A DNA stretch of 64,000 bases from Agaribacterium sp. ZY112 (GCF_041346925.1 NZ_CP166840.1:2165001-2229000); one strand, 5' to 3'; shown: positions 19,947 through 29,023, counted from the first letter of the stretch. Program-made: numbers and translations. Notes: generated by a model not told the origin, from the letters alone.

Positions 19947-21563
19947 ATGTTTAAGCGAGTTTATTTATATACATTACCTGTTATTGCTATTTTTTTTCAA
20001 AGTACATTGGTTATGACAAAGGTGTGTGCAGAAGAGTTAGATTCAAGCTCTGAAGCGAGTGCGTCAATTACCATTGTTACAAGTGTAAAGCCTGAGCAGG
20101 AGGTAAGCTCCGTATTTAGTACAGCGCTAGAATCAGGGCTTAAACCAACAGCGTTAAAGCGTAAAGTAATAGCGCTGGAATTAAAACAAGCTATTGATTT
20201 AGCTTTAGCGAATAACTACCAACTACAGTTCTCTTCATTAGAACCTGAGCTTGCAAAACAAGCCTTAGATTTAGCCCGAGCTGTACATGAGCCTGAATTT
20301 TTTGCCTCTTATAGTCAGAGCCAGGGGCGTACACAGGCAGCAATTGTCGATTTACCTAAAGGCAGCGAGCAAGAGGTTGCAGCGACAGGTTTAAGGGGGC
20401 AGTCTTCACTGGGAACCCGTTGGAATTTAGGCGTGGATGCAACAGCCTTTGATGCCAGTGTACCCAGTGCGCAAGGCTCAGGCTATTTTACTTCTGTTGA
20501 AGTTGTTCAACCTTTGCTGAAGGGCGCTGGTAGGGCAGCGGCTAACTCCGATGTTCGTTTAGCTAAAAATGGAGAAAAAATTAGCCGTTTACAGCTAGAG
20601 CAAGCACTGATGCACATAGTTGTTGATGTTGTTTTTGCTTATGTCGATGTCTATGCGGCAGAACAGTCGCTAGTGATTGCAAAGCAGAATCGAGATCTAG
20701 CAAAGCAGACCTTAGATGAAGAACGTGAGCGCCATCGTTTAGGTCGGGCTGCTTCTTCCGACTTGTATCGCCCGGATGCTACTTATGCGCTTAGGCAAGA
20801 TGCGGTTATTCGAGCTGAGCAGAACTTACGTTTTCGAGAAAACCGTCTTAAGGCTTTAATCTCAAATGAGCAGCAAGACTTATTAACTTACAGCATCGAT
20901 GTTGGTCAGCTTCCTCGTTTTAAGCATCAAATGTTTGATGCTGCGTCTGATTTTGAGCAAGCTTTAAAGATGCGCCCTGATTTTCGTATTGCCGAATTAC
21001 AAAAAAACAATAGTCAAGTTGAGCTGGATAGGGATAAACGCAACCGCTTACCACAATTAGATCTGGTTCTACGTTATCAGGGCAGTGGTTTAAGTGGTGA
21101 TGCTGACTTTTCTTCAGCTTATGATAATTATCGAGCTAATGGCCAAGATGGGCACTATCTTGGTGTTAATTTTTCGGTGCCAATAACCAATAAAAGGGGC
21201 CGTTCACAAACTAAGCTAAGTGAAATTAAGCTCTCTCAATCACGTATTGAGTTAAAGCGTTTTGAGCAACAGATATTATTAGATTTAGATACTTCGGCAT
21301 TTCAAGTTGAAAATGAACGCTTGCGTGTAGAAGCGGCTAAGCGTTCAGTGCTGCTAGCTGAACAAACCTTAAAAGCAGAAGAAGAAAAAATGGCAGTAGG
21401 ACGATCTACCAGTTTTTACGTACTTGATTTACAGAGTCGTTTAGCTGCAGCGCAAAGCCAACACCTAAGTGCCGAGGCGAGCTACCTTAAATCAGTTGCT
21501 GAATACTTTCGTCAAAACGGTTCTATTTTAAAAACTTATGGCATAGAAGTGGCTTCTCTATAA
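19947..21563 (+). CDS. TolC-family outer membrane channel, system 1
   Basis: This is a 538-residue outer membrane efflux protein with a signal peptide ending near VCAEE. Two internally similar helical-hairpin halves are visible: one around LKQAIDLALANNYQLQFSSL and one beginning FEQALKMRPDFRIAELQ, each followed by beta-barrel strands and long coiled helices. As the last gene of the operon it would complete a tripartite exporter with the adaptor and permease. An extra N-terminal segment of about 60 Ser/Glu/Val-rich residues precedes the channel domain. Confidence 0.9.
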   Translation: MFKRVYLYTLPVIAIFFQSTLVMTKVCAEELDSSSEASASITIVTSVKPEQEVSSVFSTALESGLKPTALKRKVIALELKQAIDLALANNYQLQFSSLEPELAKQALDLARAVHEPEFFASYSQSQGRTQAAIVDLPKGSEQEVAATGLRGQSSLGTRWNLGVDATAFDASVPSAQGSGYFTSVEVVQPLLKGAGRAAANSDVRLAKNGEKISRLQLEQALMHIVVDVVFAYVDVYAAEQSLVIAKQNRDLAKQTLDEERERHRLGRAASSDLYRPDATYALRQDAVIRAEQNLRFRENRLKALISNEQQDLLTYSIDVGQLPRFKHQMFDAASDFEQALKMRPDFRIAELQKNNSQVELDRDKRNRLPQLDLVLRYQGSGLSGDADFSSAYDNYRANGQDGHYLGVNFSVPITNKRGRSQTKLSEIKLSQSRIELKRFEQQILLDLDTSAFQVENERLRVEAAKRSVLLAEQTLKAEEEKMAVGRSTSFYVLDLQSRLAAAQSQHLSAEASYLKSVAEYFRQNGSILKTYGIEVASL

Positions 21564-21597
21564 TTAATACTTTTATTAATCGGAGATTGTTAGATAT

Positions 21598-21619
21598 AAA
21601 AAAGGCCTCAAAAGAGGCC
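21598..21619 (-). terminator. Intrinsic terminator of the 727-residue secreted protein gene
   Basis: GGCCTC (21604-21609) and GAGGCC (21614-21619) form a 6-bp stem with an AAAA/TTTT loop. On the minus strand the stem is followed by six T residues (21603-21598). It serves the minus-strand gene ending at 21671. Confidence 0.85.
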
Positions 21620-21670
21620 GTATAACGATAGTGTTTTAAAACAGTGAACTGCTAAAGCGCTATAACAAGC

Positions 21671-23854
21671 TTAATCGCTGATTTGAATTTCGCCGGCAAT
21701 CACTTTAGCTGCATCAGTAATGGTTGGCATGGTTCCAATATCAGCACTGTTTTGTGTTTCAGTTGGTACAGCGGCAGCGGGCTCTTGAATTGTTAAGCTT
21801 GAGCACTGACCATCGGCAGTGGCCATCTGCTGTTCAATTTCACGAGCTTTGACAACAAAATTGTTATCGCTGTCAACGGCTGCACCATCGGCAATAGCAA
21901 AAAGTGGCTGGTGGCGTTCACTTTCTTGCTGGTGCGGAATGCCCCAGAAATCGCCATTACCTCCGTAGTTCAGCATAAAGACTTGGCCATCAAAGTCGCG
22001 AGCATCACCACTGCGATCTTTGGCGTCGCTGTGGGTGTAACGAATTTGAATGGGTTTATCAAAGCTAATAAAGTTGCCGTCGCTATCCTTAACGGCACTT
22101 AGTTGGTTCCAATTGTTAGGGCCGGTTTCCCATATATAAAAGGTACTTACCACTTCAGGATCGTAAACGTCCCAGTGGTTTTGCAAGGTTGCTGCGGTAG
22201 CGGCGTCGACTAACATGCCAGAAGCGACGCCCCATTGGTGAGATGAGCTTTGCATGTCACTGACACTAACTGAGCTCGCTAAAACCACAGGCTCACTATT
22301 ACTGTCGCGCACAAGTGTTAAGGCGTTGCTTCCCGTCTCGCCAAAGCTATAAACAATCGCATCGTCGCCGATGGCCTCGTAAGGGCTGTTAACACCGTCA
22401 TAGTTTTGTAAGTCACTCGCTTCTAGAGTGCCAATCGGGCAGCGCTCAAAACAGTGTAATTCTAAGGCGCCATTGGCAAAGACATCTCCTGCACCATTGA
22501 TCACCTGTTCTTGATAGAAGCTTAAGTGTGTATCGCCACTTTGATAGCGTACCTCACCACCAAGTTGCTCACTGTGCATATAGAGGCTATCGAAGCTTTC
22601 AAGCTGGATCAGTGTGGGAGTCAGTTCGGTAATTTGCTCTCCGTCCTGGCCGTGGCTCATTCCGGCTACGATATAAAAACCATTTTCACGATATTGAACT
22701 AGGAAATTATTGTAGCCGGCCTCTTGAGCTTCATGACTCCAGTATTGAAAGTCTATGCCTGCGGCGTCATCAAGACTTAAGCGCTCGACGGTTTTCTTTA
22801 TTAGCTTGCCGGGCGCTCTAACTACGGTAAAGGTCTCGGGGTTACTATTGTTGTTAAAGTTTTCTTTGGTGATTTCATCACCGTCAGCTAATGCGTTTTC
22901 GTCATCGGTCCATATGCCCCAATAACCCACATGGCCGTGGCTATCATTGACATCGTTACCGTCACTGTCATAGCGGAAGGAGAAACCAGAATTAAGCTCT
23001 ACGCGTTCTCCTGTCTCGGCATCGTATAAGTCATAGCGGTGTACCGTGTCATTAAACTCTGTACGGCTTAAGCATTGGCCTTCGTTGTCACCATTTTGAA
23101 AGCCGAGGCTGTCGTAGTTGTCCGCACCCTGTACTAACACATGGTCATCGTTAAAAGCCAAGGCACTTGCGTGGCCGAAGTCACCCCATTGCACTGCGGT
23201 TAAGGCGTAGCCTTCACTGCGGTCATTGGTCATGACGGCGCTGGCGCTTTGTGATGAGACATGATCACCGCGTTGATCACTTTCGAATAGGGTGAAACCT
23301 ATATGGTTTTCTATATCAACGGTGCGTAATTCACCGCCGCCTCGACGGTTACTGTCTTCGATGTTGTTGAAAAAGTCGAAGTTAAAAATGAAGGTACCAA
23401 AAGGATTACTCTCGCTGGCGCCTTCGGCAATCAAGGCTTTAAACTTAATCGCTTGGGAGTGCTCATCATCGCCCATCTCTGGCATCCATGCACTGATAAC
23501 TAAGGGGGATAAGTCCGATTCACGAGTGACATCAACAATCACTTCTACATATTGCGGTGCGCTACTGCCAGAGCCTCCAGAATCATCATCGCTACCAAAG
23601 CAGCGCTCTTCGTCAGCGAGGACTAAATACGGGCCATCGTTAACAAAGTCTGTGGTACGCATTTGATCGGTAAAACATAAAATACTGTTTGCCAGTTCTA
23701 ATGGCTCAAGAGCTTCATTCCATACATGGCTGCGTTGTTCGTCGGTGCGGTAATCTGTGCCAGCATCATCAAATGCGGCCCAAGCGGGGCTGCAGCAAAT
23801 GGCTGAGATTGCCAAAGAGAGACCAAGCTTTTTAAAGTTCTGATTAGTTTTCAT
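21671..23854 (-). CDS. Secreted protein of unknown function, 727 residues
   Basis: A signal peptide (LGLSLAISAICCSPAWA) leads a mature acidic protein with no domain I can name. It has a Gly/Ser/Asp-rich loop (SDDDSGGSGSS) near residue 95, paired cysteines, repeated aromatic and acidic segments, and calcium-loop-like stretches (DSDGNDVNDSHG, DSDGNFISFD). These suggest an extracellular beta-rich protein. I chose the ATG at 23854, which overlaps the upstream lipoprotein stop by 11 bases; a GTG three codons earlier is possible. Co-translation with the lipoprotein is likely. A surface or matrix role is only a guess. Confidence 0.8.
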   Translation of the reverse strand: MKTNQNFKKLGLSLAISAICCSPAWAAFDDAGTDYRTDEQRSHVWNEALEPLELANSILCFTDQMRTTDFVNDGPYLVLADEERCFGSDDDSGGSGSSAPQYVEVIVDVTRESDLSPLVISAWMPEMGDDEHSQAIKFKALIAEGASESNPFGTFIFNFDFFNNIEDSNRRGGGELRTVDIENHIGFTLFESDQRGDHVSSQSASAVMTNDRSEGYALTAVQWGDFGHASALAFNDDHVLVQGADNYDSLGFQNGDNEGQCLSRTEFNDTVHRYDLYDAETGERVELNSGFSFRYDSDGNDVNDSHGHVGYWGIWTDDENALADGDEITKENFNNNSNPETFTVVRAPGKLIKKTVERLSLDDAAGIDFQYWSHEAQEAGYNNFLVQYRENGFYIVAGMSHGQDGEQITELTPTLIQLESFDSLYMHSEQLGGEVRYQSGDTHLSFYQEQVINGAGDVFANGALELHCFERCPIGTLEASDLQNYDGVNSPYEAIGDDAIVYSFGETGSNALTLVRDSNSEPVVLASSVSVSDMQSSSHQWGVASGMLVDAATAATLQNHWDVYDPEVVSTFYIWETGPNNWNQLSAVKDSDGNFISFDKPIQIRYTHSDAKDRSGDARDFDGQVFMLNYGGNGDFWGIPHQQESERHQPLFAIADGAAVDSDNNFVVKAREIEQQMATADGQCSSLTIQEPAAAVPTETQNSADIGTMPTITDAAKVIAGEIQISD

Positions 23855-24074
23855 TGGTGACAACCTCTAACTTACTGGGCAAGGTGAGCTCGCTGCTATC
23901 AACGGCTTCGCTGAGCTGAAATGGATCGTTGGAGCCCGAGTCGGTATTTACGTTGTCCGTATTTGTGTCTGCTCCTTGAGCGGAGGCATTACTGTCAGAG
24001 CCACCGCTGCTGCAAGCAGATAGGCCATAACCTACAAATAATACAAATAAAATAGAGCTAATTTTTTTGAACAT
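23844..24074 (-). CDS. Small lipoprotein, 76 residues
   Basis: A signal peptide with lipobox LSAC (cysteine at about residue 21) is followed by a low-complexity Ser/Asn/Asp/Gly-rich segment of about 55 residues. No enzyme domain is present. The 3' end overlaps the next gene by 11 bases (ATGAAAACTAA), so the two form a coupled pair. It may anchor or chaperone its secreted partner; this is inference from gene overlap only. Confidence 0.75.
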   Translation of the reverse strand: MFKKISSILFVLFVGYGLSACSSGGSDSNASAQGADTNTDNVNTDSGSNDPFQLSEAVDSSELTLPSKLEVVTNEN

Positions 24075-24680
24075 GTTTCAAATTCCGATGTAGAGAATAG
24101 TCAATGAATGAAGCATGTCTCTAGTAATAGCAAGCCTTGAAAAAGCTCAATAGAATGAATAGATATTAGTGAGGGAACTCGTAAAACTTATCTGTTAAGT
24201 TGTTGATTTATAAGGGTTTATTTGTCTTGATTTAGAGTCTTGGCGTCAGAAATTTGAGCTATATTAAGTAATCGCTTTATCGCATCACACTTTAAGTGTT
24301 TTGGTCTATAAGGCTTGTTTTGCTGCACTGAATCAATGGGGGCATATGGGGGAGGAGTGGAGCTTAATACTGCAGCTCTATTCAATGAGCGCAATTAGAG
24401 CGGGTAATACGGTTATGGTCTTGCGTAAATGTCGTTTATATGGTTTGTTTTTTTGGGGCGCCCCCGTCTTATTGTCTCATTCTTGGCTTTATTGTCTTTT
24501 ATTTGCTGGTTTTTTGCTCTTTTTGTTTATAAAAAGAATGTTTTTATCTCTTTTTCTATTGGAAAAATGTGATTTAGGTCATAAAATGCGCGCTCAGTTT
24601 ATTTGGACATCATTTATTAAGCCATTTGGGTTCTTTAAGGGACGTTAAGAGTGAGGGGTGTAACAGTGAAGGGAGTAACA
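24075..24680. other. Intergenic region, no convincing gene
   Basis: About 600 A/T-rich bases separate the divergent lipoprotein and VWA genes. A 115-codon frame from a TTG at 24301 to 24648 is hydrophobic in its middle but has no ribosome binding site and no recognisable domain, so I do not call it. The region should hold promoters for both flanking genes; I cannot place them with confidence. Confidence 0.5.
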
Positions 24681-26048
24681 GTGAAGTTAATTCGACATAG
24701 TATATATGCGTGTTTTTCGTGTTTGTTTGCATTTAGTGTCAATGCAGCACCTAGCGCCAATGTGGTCATTCTTATGGATGCATCAGGAAGCGTGGGTGAT
24801 GAAGCCTTTGAAGATGAAAAGCGTTATGTGGCCGAGCTGGCATCTTCTTACCAGCTTGAGCAAGCACAAGTAGGGGTTATTCGATATTCAACCGGTGCGC
24901 AGGTGATTCACTCTCTTGGTGATAATCAAGATCGTGATGCTCTAGCTTCTAAAATTGCAGAGACCGAATTTGTGAAGGGGCGAACCCATACTCGTACAGC
25001 CGTTGAACTGGCGATGGATGAGTTTGACATGTACTCATTGGACCCAAATCATAAACGTATTTTAGTTCTCTTAACCGATGGCAATCCTTATCCGCTTGAG
25101 ACACAAGGGGTCTGTGATTTAGCAGGTGCTTTAAATGCCCGTTCTATTAGTACTGTAGCGATTCTTGTTGGGCCAAGTATTAATCAAGGGAATCTGAGCT
25201 GTATTACGGAAGAGGGGGGACTTGTTTTGTCCAATGATTTCTCTCAAATAGGGCACGATATGTCAGATGGCGGTCATGCGACTTTTAAGCCAGCCTTACT
25301 GCACGATTTTGACCTAGATAGCTTACACAATAATGACGAGTTACTTACAGACAGCGATTTTGATGGTTTGCCAGATTATATAGACAGCGATGATGACGGT
25401 GATGGTGTTCTCACCTTAGCCGAAGATAGTAATGCCGATGGCAATGTTCTTAATGACGATAGTGACAGAGATGGTATTGCCGACTATTTAGATAGTGAAG
25501 TCACCCCGTTTGCTGTTGATGCTGTTGCAGGCCCGGATCAGTATGTTCTTGATCGAGTAACTTTAAGCGGCTACAACTCAACCGTTGAAGCTGGTTTTGA
25601 AAACGCTGAGTTTACATGGACCATCGAGCAAAAATGTATGTCTGACATGCTCTGTGAGCCCGCCTTTGATGTGAACGGTGTTGTTGTTGATATTGAGCTT
25701 GCCTCACAAGGTGAATATATTGCCACCTTGTTCATTGAAGATGTAAACGGTGTTAGTCATTCTGACAGCCTGCGTATTGCTGCTTATGGTCATGCTTATA
25801 CTCAGGAGCAGGTTGATGCGATGATTGCTGCTGCGATTGCGGATTACAAAGCAAATGATCCACGCCTTCAGCGTAAAAAGCATAAAATTGAGCGTTTAAA
25901 GAAGCGTCTTCATAAGAAAAAGACACGTCAACAAGTGCTTGAGTCTTGGGTTGAAACACTCAAATCTAGAATAGTTGCTTTGAAGCAGCGCTTAGATATT
26001 GAAAAAGAGCGTCGTTTAATTTTACTTGAACGTCAAGCTCAGAATTAA
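24681..26048 (+). CDS. Secreted VWA protein with TSP3 repeats and coiled coil
   Basis: This 455-residue exported protein has a signal peptide (to about residue 22) and a von Willebrand factor A domain (about 26-200) with a complete metal site: DASGS (D33, S35, S37), a threonine near 104 and LLTDGNP (D133). A run of Asp-rich thrombospondin type 3 calcium repeats follows (about 222-275), then a PKD-like beta domain (about 280-370). The end is very basic and helical (about 385-455, rich in Lys/Arg/Leu), probably a coiled coil. The start is the GTG at 24681, preceded by GGGAG at 5-nt spacing; two earlier GTG codons lie in a short repeat. The ligand is unknown; adhesion is the usual role. Confidence 0.82.
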   Translation: MKLIRHSIYACFSCLFAFSVNAAPSANVVILMDASGSVGDEAFEDEKRYVAELASSYQLEQAQVGVIRYSTGAQVIHSLGDNQDRDALASKIAETEFVKGRTHTRTAVELAMDEFDMYSLDPNHKRILVLLTDGNPYPLETQGVCDLAGALNARSISTVAILVGPSINQGNLSCITEEGGLVLSNDFSQIGHDMSDGGHATFKPALLHDFDLDSLHNNDELLTDSDFDGLPDYIDSDDDGDGVLTLAEDSNADGNVLNDDSDRDGIADYLDSEVTPFAVDAVAGPDQYVLDRVTLSGYNSTVEAGFENAEFTWTIEQKCMSDMLCEPAFDVNGVVVDIELASQGEYIATLFIEDVNGVSHSDSLRIAAYGHAYTQEQVDAMIAAAIADYKANDPRLQRKKHKIERLKKRLHKKKTRQQVLESWVETLKSRIVALKQRLDIEKERRLILLERQAQN

Positions 26049-26057
26049 GCCTTATTA

Positions 26058-26087
26058 AACGCCTTGCTATTTTGCAGGGCGTTTTTT
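26058..26087 (+). terminator. Intrinsic terminator of the VWA gene
   Basis: AACGCC (26058-26063) pairs with GGCGTT (26078-26083), extended inside by TGC/GCA, and is followed by a T run. It lies about 10 bp after the VWA gene stop. Confidence 0.88.
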
Positions 26088-26243
26088 CCTTCCTTCATCT
26101 CTTATCTTTAGTTATTTATTGATCCTGCCTTTGTTGCTGAGTTACTTGGCCTTATTTAGGCTATATAGCAGTGCCAACTATATAGTGTGTTGCCTTTTCG
26201 CGTTAAAATAAGATTTGATTCTTACCGTCAATAAGGAGCATTG

Positions 26244-26597
26244 ATGCTCGATTACTTCGCCCTAGGCTTACTCATTTTTGTTTTTATTACCTTGTTTTAT
26301 GGGGTCATTGTTATTCACGACATCCCTTACGAAATCGCCAAAAAACGCAATCACCCGCAGCAAGACGCCATACATGTTGCCGGCTGGGTAAGTTTATTTA
26401 CTTTACATGTGCTTTGGCCCTTTTTGTGGATCTGGGCCACTTTGTATCGAGAGGACAGAGGCTGGGGCTTTACGGACGGCGCACAAGGCGGCTCGGGTAT
26501 CGAGGCTCAACTTAAACAAGCTCAAGAGCAAATTAGCTCTCTCAATGAGCGCCTTCAAGATATTGAGCAACAAGCTCAACAAGGAGGGCAGGGCTAA
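26244..26597 (+). CDS. yiaW: YiaW-like DUF3302 inner membrane protein
   Basis: This 117-residue protein closely resembles E. coli YiaW along its first 75 residues (LDYFALG, HDIPYEIAKKRNHP, DAIHVAGWVSLFTLHVLWPF). It has two transmembrane segments (about 5-27 and 45-66) and a C-terminal Gln/Glu-rich coiled coil. The start is the ATG at 26244 with AAGGAG upstream. Its stop overlaps the start of the HlyD-like gene (TAATG), the same gene pair as yiaW-yiaV in E. coli. Function is unproven; an envelope efflux accessory is likely. Confidence 0.88.
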   Translation: MLDYFALGLLIFVFITLFYGVIVIHDIPYEIAKKRNHPQQDAIHVAGWVSLFTLHVLWPFLWIWATLYREDRGWGFTDGAQGGSGIEAQLKQAQEQISSLNERLQDIEQQAQQGGQG

Positions 26598-27556
26598 TGG
26601 ATATCTTATTGGTATTAACCTATGTCGCGCTTGCCACCGTTGTATTTAAAGTATTTAAGATCCCTTTAAATAAGTGGACCTTGCCAACCGCAGGTTTAGG
26701 TGGGTTATTTTTGATCGGTGCCATCATCGTGATAATGAACTACAACCATCCCTATTCAGAAACAAGCCGTGAGTACTTTGCTTCAACCCCAATTATCCCT
26801 GCGGTAAGAGGGCGAGTGGTTGAGGTTAACGTGCAAGCTAATGAAAAGGTTAAACAAGGGGATGTGCTCTTTCGTATAGACCCCGCACCTTTTCAAGATA
26901 AAGTGTCGTCGCTCGAAGGTCGCTTGGTGGCAGCTAACGCTGATCAAGAGCGAGCGCAAGAGCTTGTGCGCCGCAAAGTGGGTACTCAGCGTGATTTAGA
27001 CCAAGCCAAAGCGCTTGTGTCTCAATTAGAAGGGGAGCTGGGTGTCGCGCGTTACAATCTCGAGCAATGTGTCGTACGTGCGCCTACTGACGGCTGGGTG
27101 ACCCAGCAGTTTTTGCACCCCGGAATGATGGCTGTGCCGATGCCTTTACGACCGGTTATGGTATTTATTCACGATGAGCACTATCAGTATGTGGGCTGGT
27201 TTAGGCAAAACAGCACCTTACGTCTAAAACCTGGTTATGAAGCCGAAGTGGCTTTTGATGCCATTCCCGGTAGCGTCTTTAGCGCCAAGGTAAAAGCGGT
27301 GTTGCCAGTAATGGCTCAGGGTGAGTTACAGGCAGGTGGCCACCTGTTAAGTAGTGAGCGAGAAACCCACCCGGGTCGAGTGCCTGTGATCTTGGAAATT
27401 GATGATCCAGAGTTTATCGCTCTCTATGATCAAGTGCCCGGAGGCTCCTTTGGCCAGAGCGCCATCTACTCGGATCACTTTGAGCACCTGTCTGTTATTC
27501 GTAAAGTGCTATTGCGTATGAACGCTTGGATGAACTACTTGTTCCCTTTCCATTAA
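26597..27556 (+). CDS. yiaV: YiaV-like HlyD family secretion protein
   Basis: This 319-residue adaptor of the HlyD/EmrA type resembles E. coli YiaV/YibH. It has two N-terminal hydrophobic segments (about residues 1-50), a lipoyl half (VRGRVVEVNVQANEKVKQGD), a short helical hairpin (about 105-150), the second lipoyl half (VRAPTDGWVTQQFLHPGM) and a beta-barrel domain. It is translationally coupled to the DUF3302 gene. No ABC or MFS transporter accompanies it, as in E. coli. Its substrate is unknown. Confidence 0.88.
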   Translation: MDILLVLTYVALATVVFKVFKIPLNKWTLPTAGLGGLFLIGAIIVIMNYNHPYSETSREYFASTPIIPAVRGRVVEVNVQANEKVKQGDVLFRIDPAPFQDKVSSLEGRLVAANADQERAQELVRRKVGTQRDLDQAKALVSQLEGELGVARYNLEQCVVRAPTDGWVTQQFLHPGMMAVPMPLRPVMVFIHDEHYQYVGWFRQNSTLRLKPGYEAEVAFDAIPGSVFSAKVKAVLPVMAQGELQAGGHLLSSERETHPGRVPVILEIDDPEFIALYDQVPGGSFGQSAIYSDHFEHLSVIRKVLLRMNAWMNYLFPFH

Positions 27557-27586
27557 GCTTAAAGCTCGGTTTAAGCGGGTAAATAT

Positions 27587-27620
27587 GAAGCCAGAGTGAA
27601 TCGCTCTGGCTTCATACTTT
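27587..27620 (+). terminator. Hairpin after yiaV
   Basis: GAAGCCAGAG (27587 onward) pairs perfectly with CTCTGGCTTC (ending 27613) around a 7-nt loop, followed by ATACTTTT. It is a probable terminator with an imperfect T run. Confidence 0.65.
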
Positions 27621-27631
27621 TAAGATATAGC

Positions 27632-27677
27632 AAGGGACGGAACTTAAGTTATTTCAAGGGAAGGAACTTAAGTTATT
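27632..27677. repeat. Two copies of a 22-bp direct repeat
   Basis: A 22-bp unit at 27632-27653 recurs at 27656-27677 with one mismatch (period 24 bp). Each copy contains the palindrome AACTTAAGTT. It lies between yiaV and the convergent 187-residue protein gene, so a promoter role is unlikely. Confidence 0.75.
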
Positions 27678-27729
27678 GCTAGGGGAAGAGCAAGACGATG
27701 TCGGAGGTGTGGGCCGTTAACAGACGGTA

Positions 27730-28293
27730 CTATATTTGTAAAAGCAGACCGATATTAAACCAAATATTATTTTCGAATTGATTGCTTTTAACGGTCGCGT
27801 CACCAAGTTCAGTATCGTCATAGTGGTCTATCGTATATCTGAAAGGCACACCAAGATCCCAATAAAGAAACGGCACCCCGAAAGCGGATTCTTGGCGATA
27901 CCCAGCTTTGATGCCTATCGTTGGCGAACTATTGCTCAGGCTTTGCTTTGTGTGAATATTCCTGTATTCATTTGAATAATACCCAACAGAGCCGCCAAGA
28001 TACCATCCGCTATAAAACGGTTTTGTTAAAAATAGCTCATAACCGTATATATCACCTTCGACGCCATCGCCATCAACCGCTGTAGCAAAGTTACTTGATA
28101 AATGCGCTTCGGTTGCCGCAACATTCATATGCGCGATGGTAAGCCTCCAGCTATCTTCAAAGGATAAACCTGCTTCCCCTGAAAAGTGACGAAAATCATT
28201 AAACGCCATTTCACCAAGATCATATCCCACAAAAAGCTTATTTGCAGATACAGACCCAGCTATAAAATAGAAGCCTAATAATAAGTAGCGCAT
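27730..28293 (-). CDS. Predicted outer membrane protein, 187 residues
   Basis: A short signal peptide (ending near SVSA) precedes a protein with alternating hydrophobic and aromatic residues (LFVGYDLGEM, YGYELFLTKPFYSGWYLGGSVGYYSNEY, TIGIKAGYRQ) typical of a small eight-strand beta-barrel. The C-terminal strand ends in Ile rather than the usual Phe. I do not recognise a named family. It is followed by nothing else on its strand for 170 bp and stands next to a small membrane protein gene. A porin-like or surface role is inference. Confidence 0.65.
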   Translation of the reverse strand: MRYLLLGFYFIAGSVSANKLFVGYDLGEMAFNDFRHFSGEAGLSFEDSWRLTIAHMNVAATEAHLSSNFATAVDGDGVEGDIYGYELFLTKPFYSGWYLGGSVGYYSNEYRNIHTKQSLSNSSPTIGIKAGYRQESAFGVPFLYWDLGVPFRYTIDHYDDTELGDATVKSNQFENNIWFNIGLLLQI

Positions 28294-28345
28294 TTGTTAA
28301 TTCCTTCGCTTTATCTCACTGTAAATACTTAAAGTAATGGTGCAG

Positions 28346-28687
28346 TTATATGTTGCTTTTATCTTTTTTATCGGGGTTTACGATTTTAATGGCTGCGAAT
28401 TTAGTTAATGCTAGGGAAGCACCAAGTAATAATGGCGCCATAAAAAATAGTAGCATCGCTCCGTTATTTGAAAAACCATTAACAGCACTAGGGAAGTTTG
28501 AGTCAAGCAGGTAGAGACAAAGAGCAATCATTGGTAGTGCAAACAACAAAGTTAATAAATTTATTAGTACTTTTTTAGCAAGGTTTAGCGAGGAATAATC
28601 CTTACGAAGGGAGGGGAACACTAGATTAGTAATGTATTTCCCAAGAAAGATGAGGATAAGAAATATTGGCAGAAATACTAAACCCAT
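28346..28687 (-). CDS. Small membrane protein of unknown function, 113 residues
   Basis: Three hydrophobic segments (about residues 1-20, 40-63 and 75-97) point to an inner membrane protein. No family is recognised. It lies 52 bp upstream of the predicted outer membrane protein gene on the same strand, so the two may be co-transcribed. Confidence 0.6.
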   Translation of the reverse strand: MGLVFLPIFLILIFLGKYITNLVFPSLRKDYSSLNLAKKVLINLLTLLFALPMIALCLYLLDSNFPSAVNGFSNNGAMLLFFMAPLLLGASLALTKFAAIKIVNPDKKDKSNI

Positions 28688-29023
28688 TTTTGCTCCTTGC
28701 GACTGTTGTTATAGCTCTGGTGGTTTTTTAAACCCAGTTGTAAACGCATGGTTAAGTGTTCGTTGGGGGCTAAATATATCATTTTTAAATGAGAAACTTC
28801 CGATTCTTGACTGTTCTTGACCAATAATGGACATGCAATCGGAGGTGGTGTTCAGGAACATCTTTATCTCTGGGTGTTCTAACGGATAGTGCACATTTCT
28901 GCTCGCTGGGATCGAGCAGTCATTGTAGTGCCGAATATTTCTCGCACTGGCATCAGAATGAGCAGCTGCCGTTTTTCTTTTTGATAGGGCTGGGATAAAG
29001 ACGCAACTCTACCCCAGTTATCC
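28688..29023. other. Intergenic region, no supported gene
   Basis: This stretch of 336 bases holds a 61-codon minus-strand frame (28709-28894) with no recognisable domain and no clear ribosome binding site. It also holds a small hairpin (GCTCG...CGAGC near 28901-28917). It may contain the promoter of the membrane protein gene or remnants of a decayed gene. Confidence 0.4.

Noticed and set aside
24301..24648. 115-codon hydrophobic frame before the VWA gene
   Set aside because: TTG start, no ribosome binding site, no recognisable domain; T-rich DNA gives hydrophobic codons by chance.
28709..28894. 61-codon minus-strand frame
   Set aside because: No ribosome binding site or homology that I can recognise; kept only as a note in the intergenic entry.
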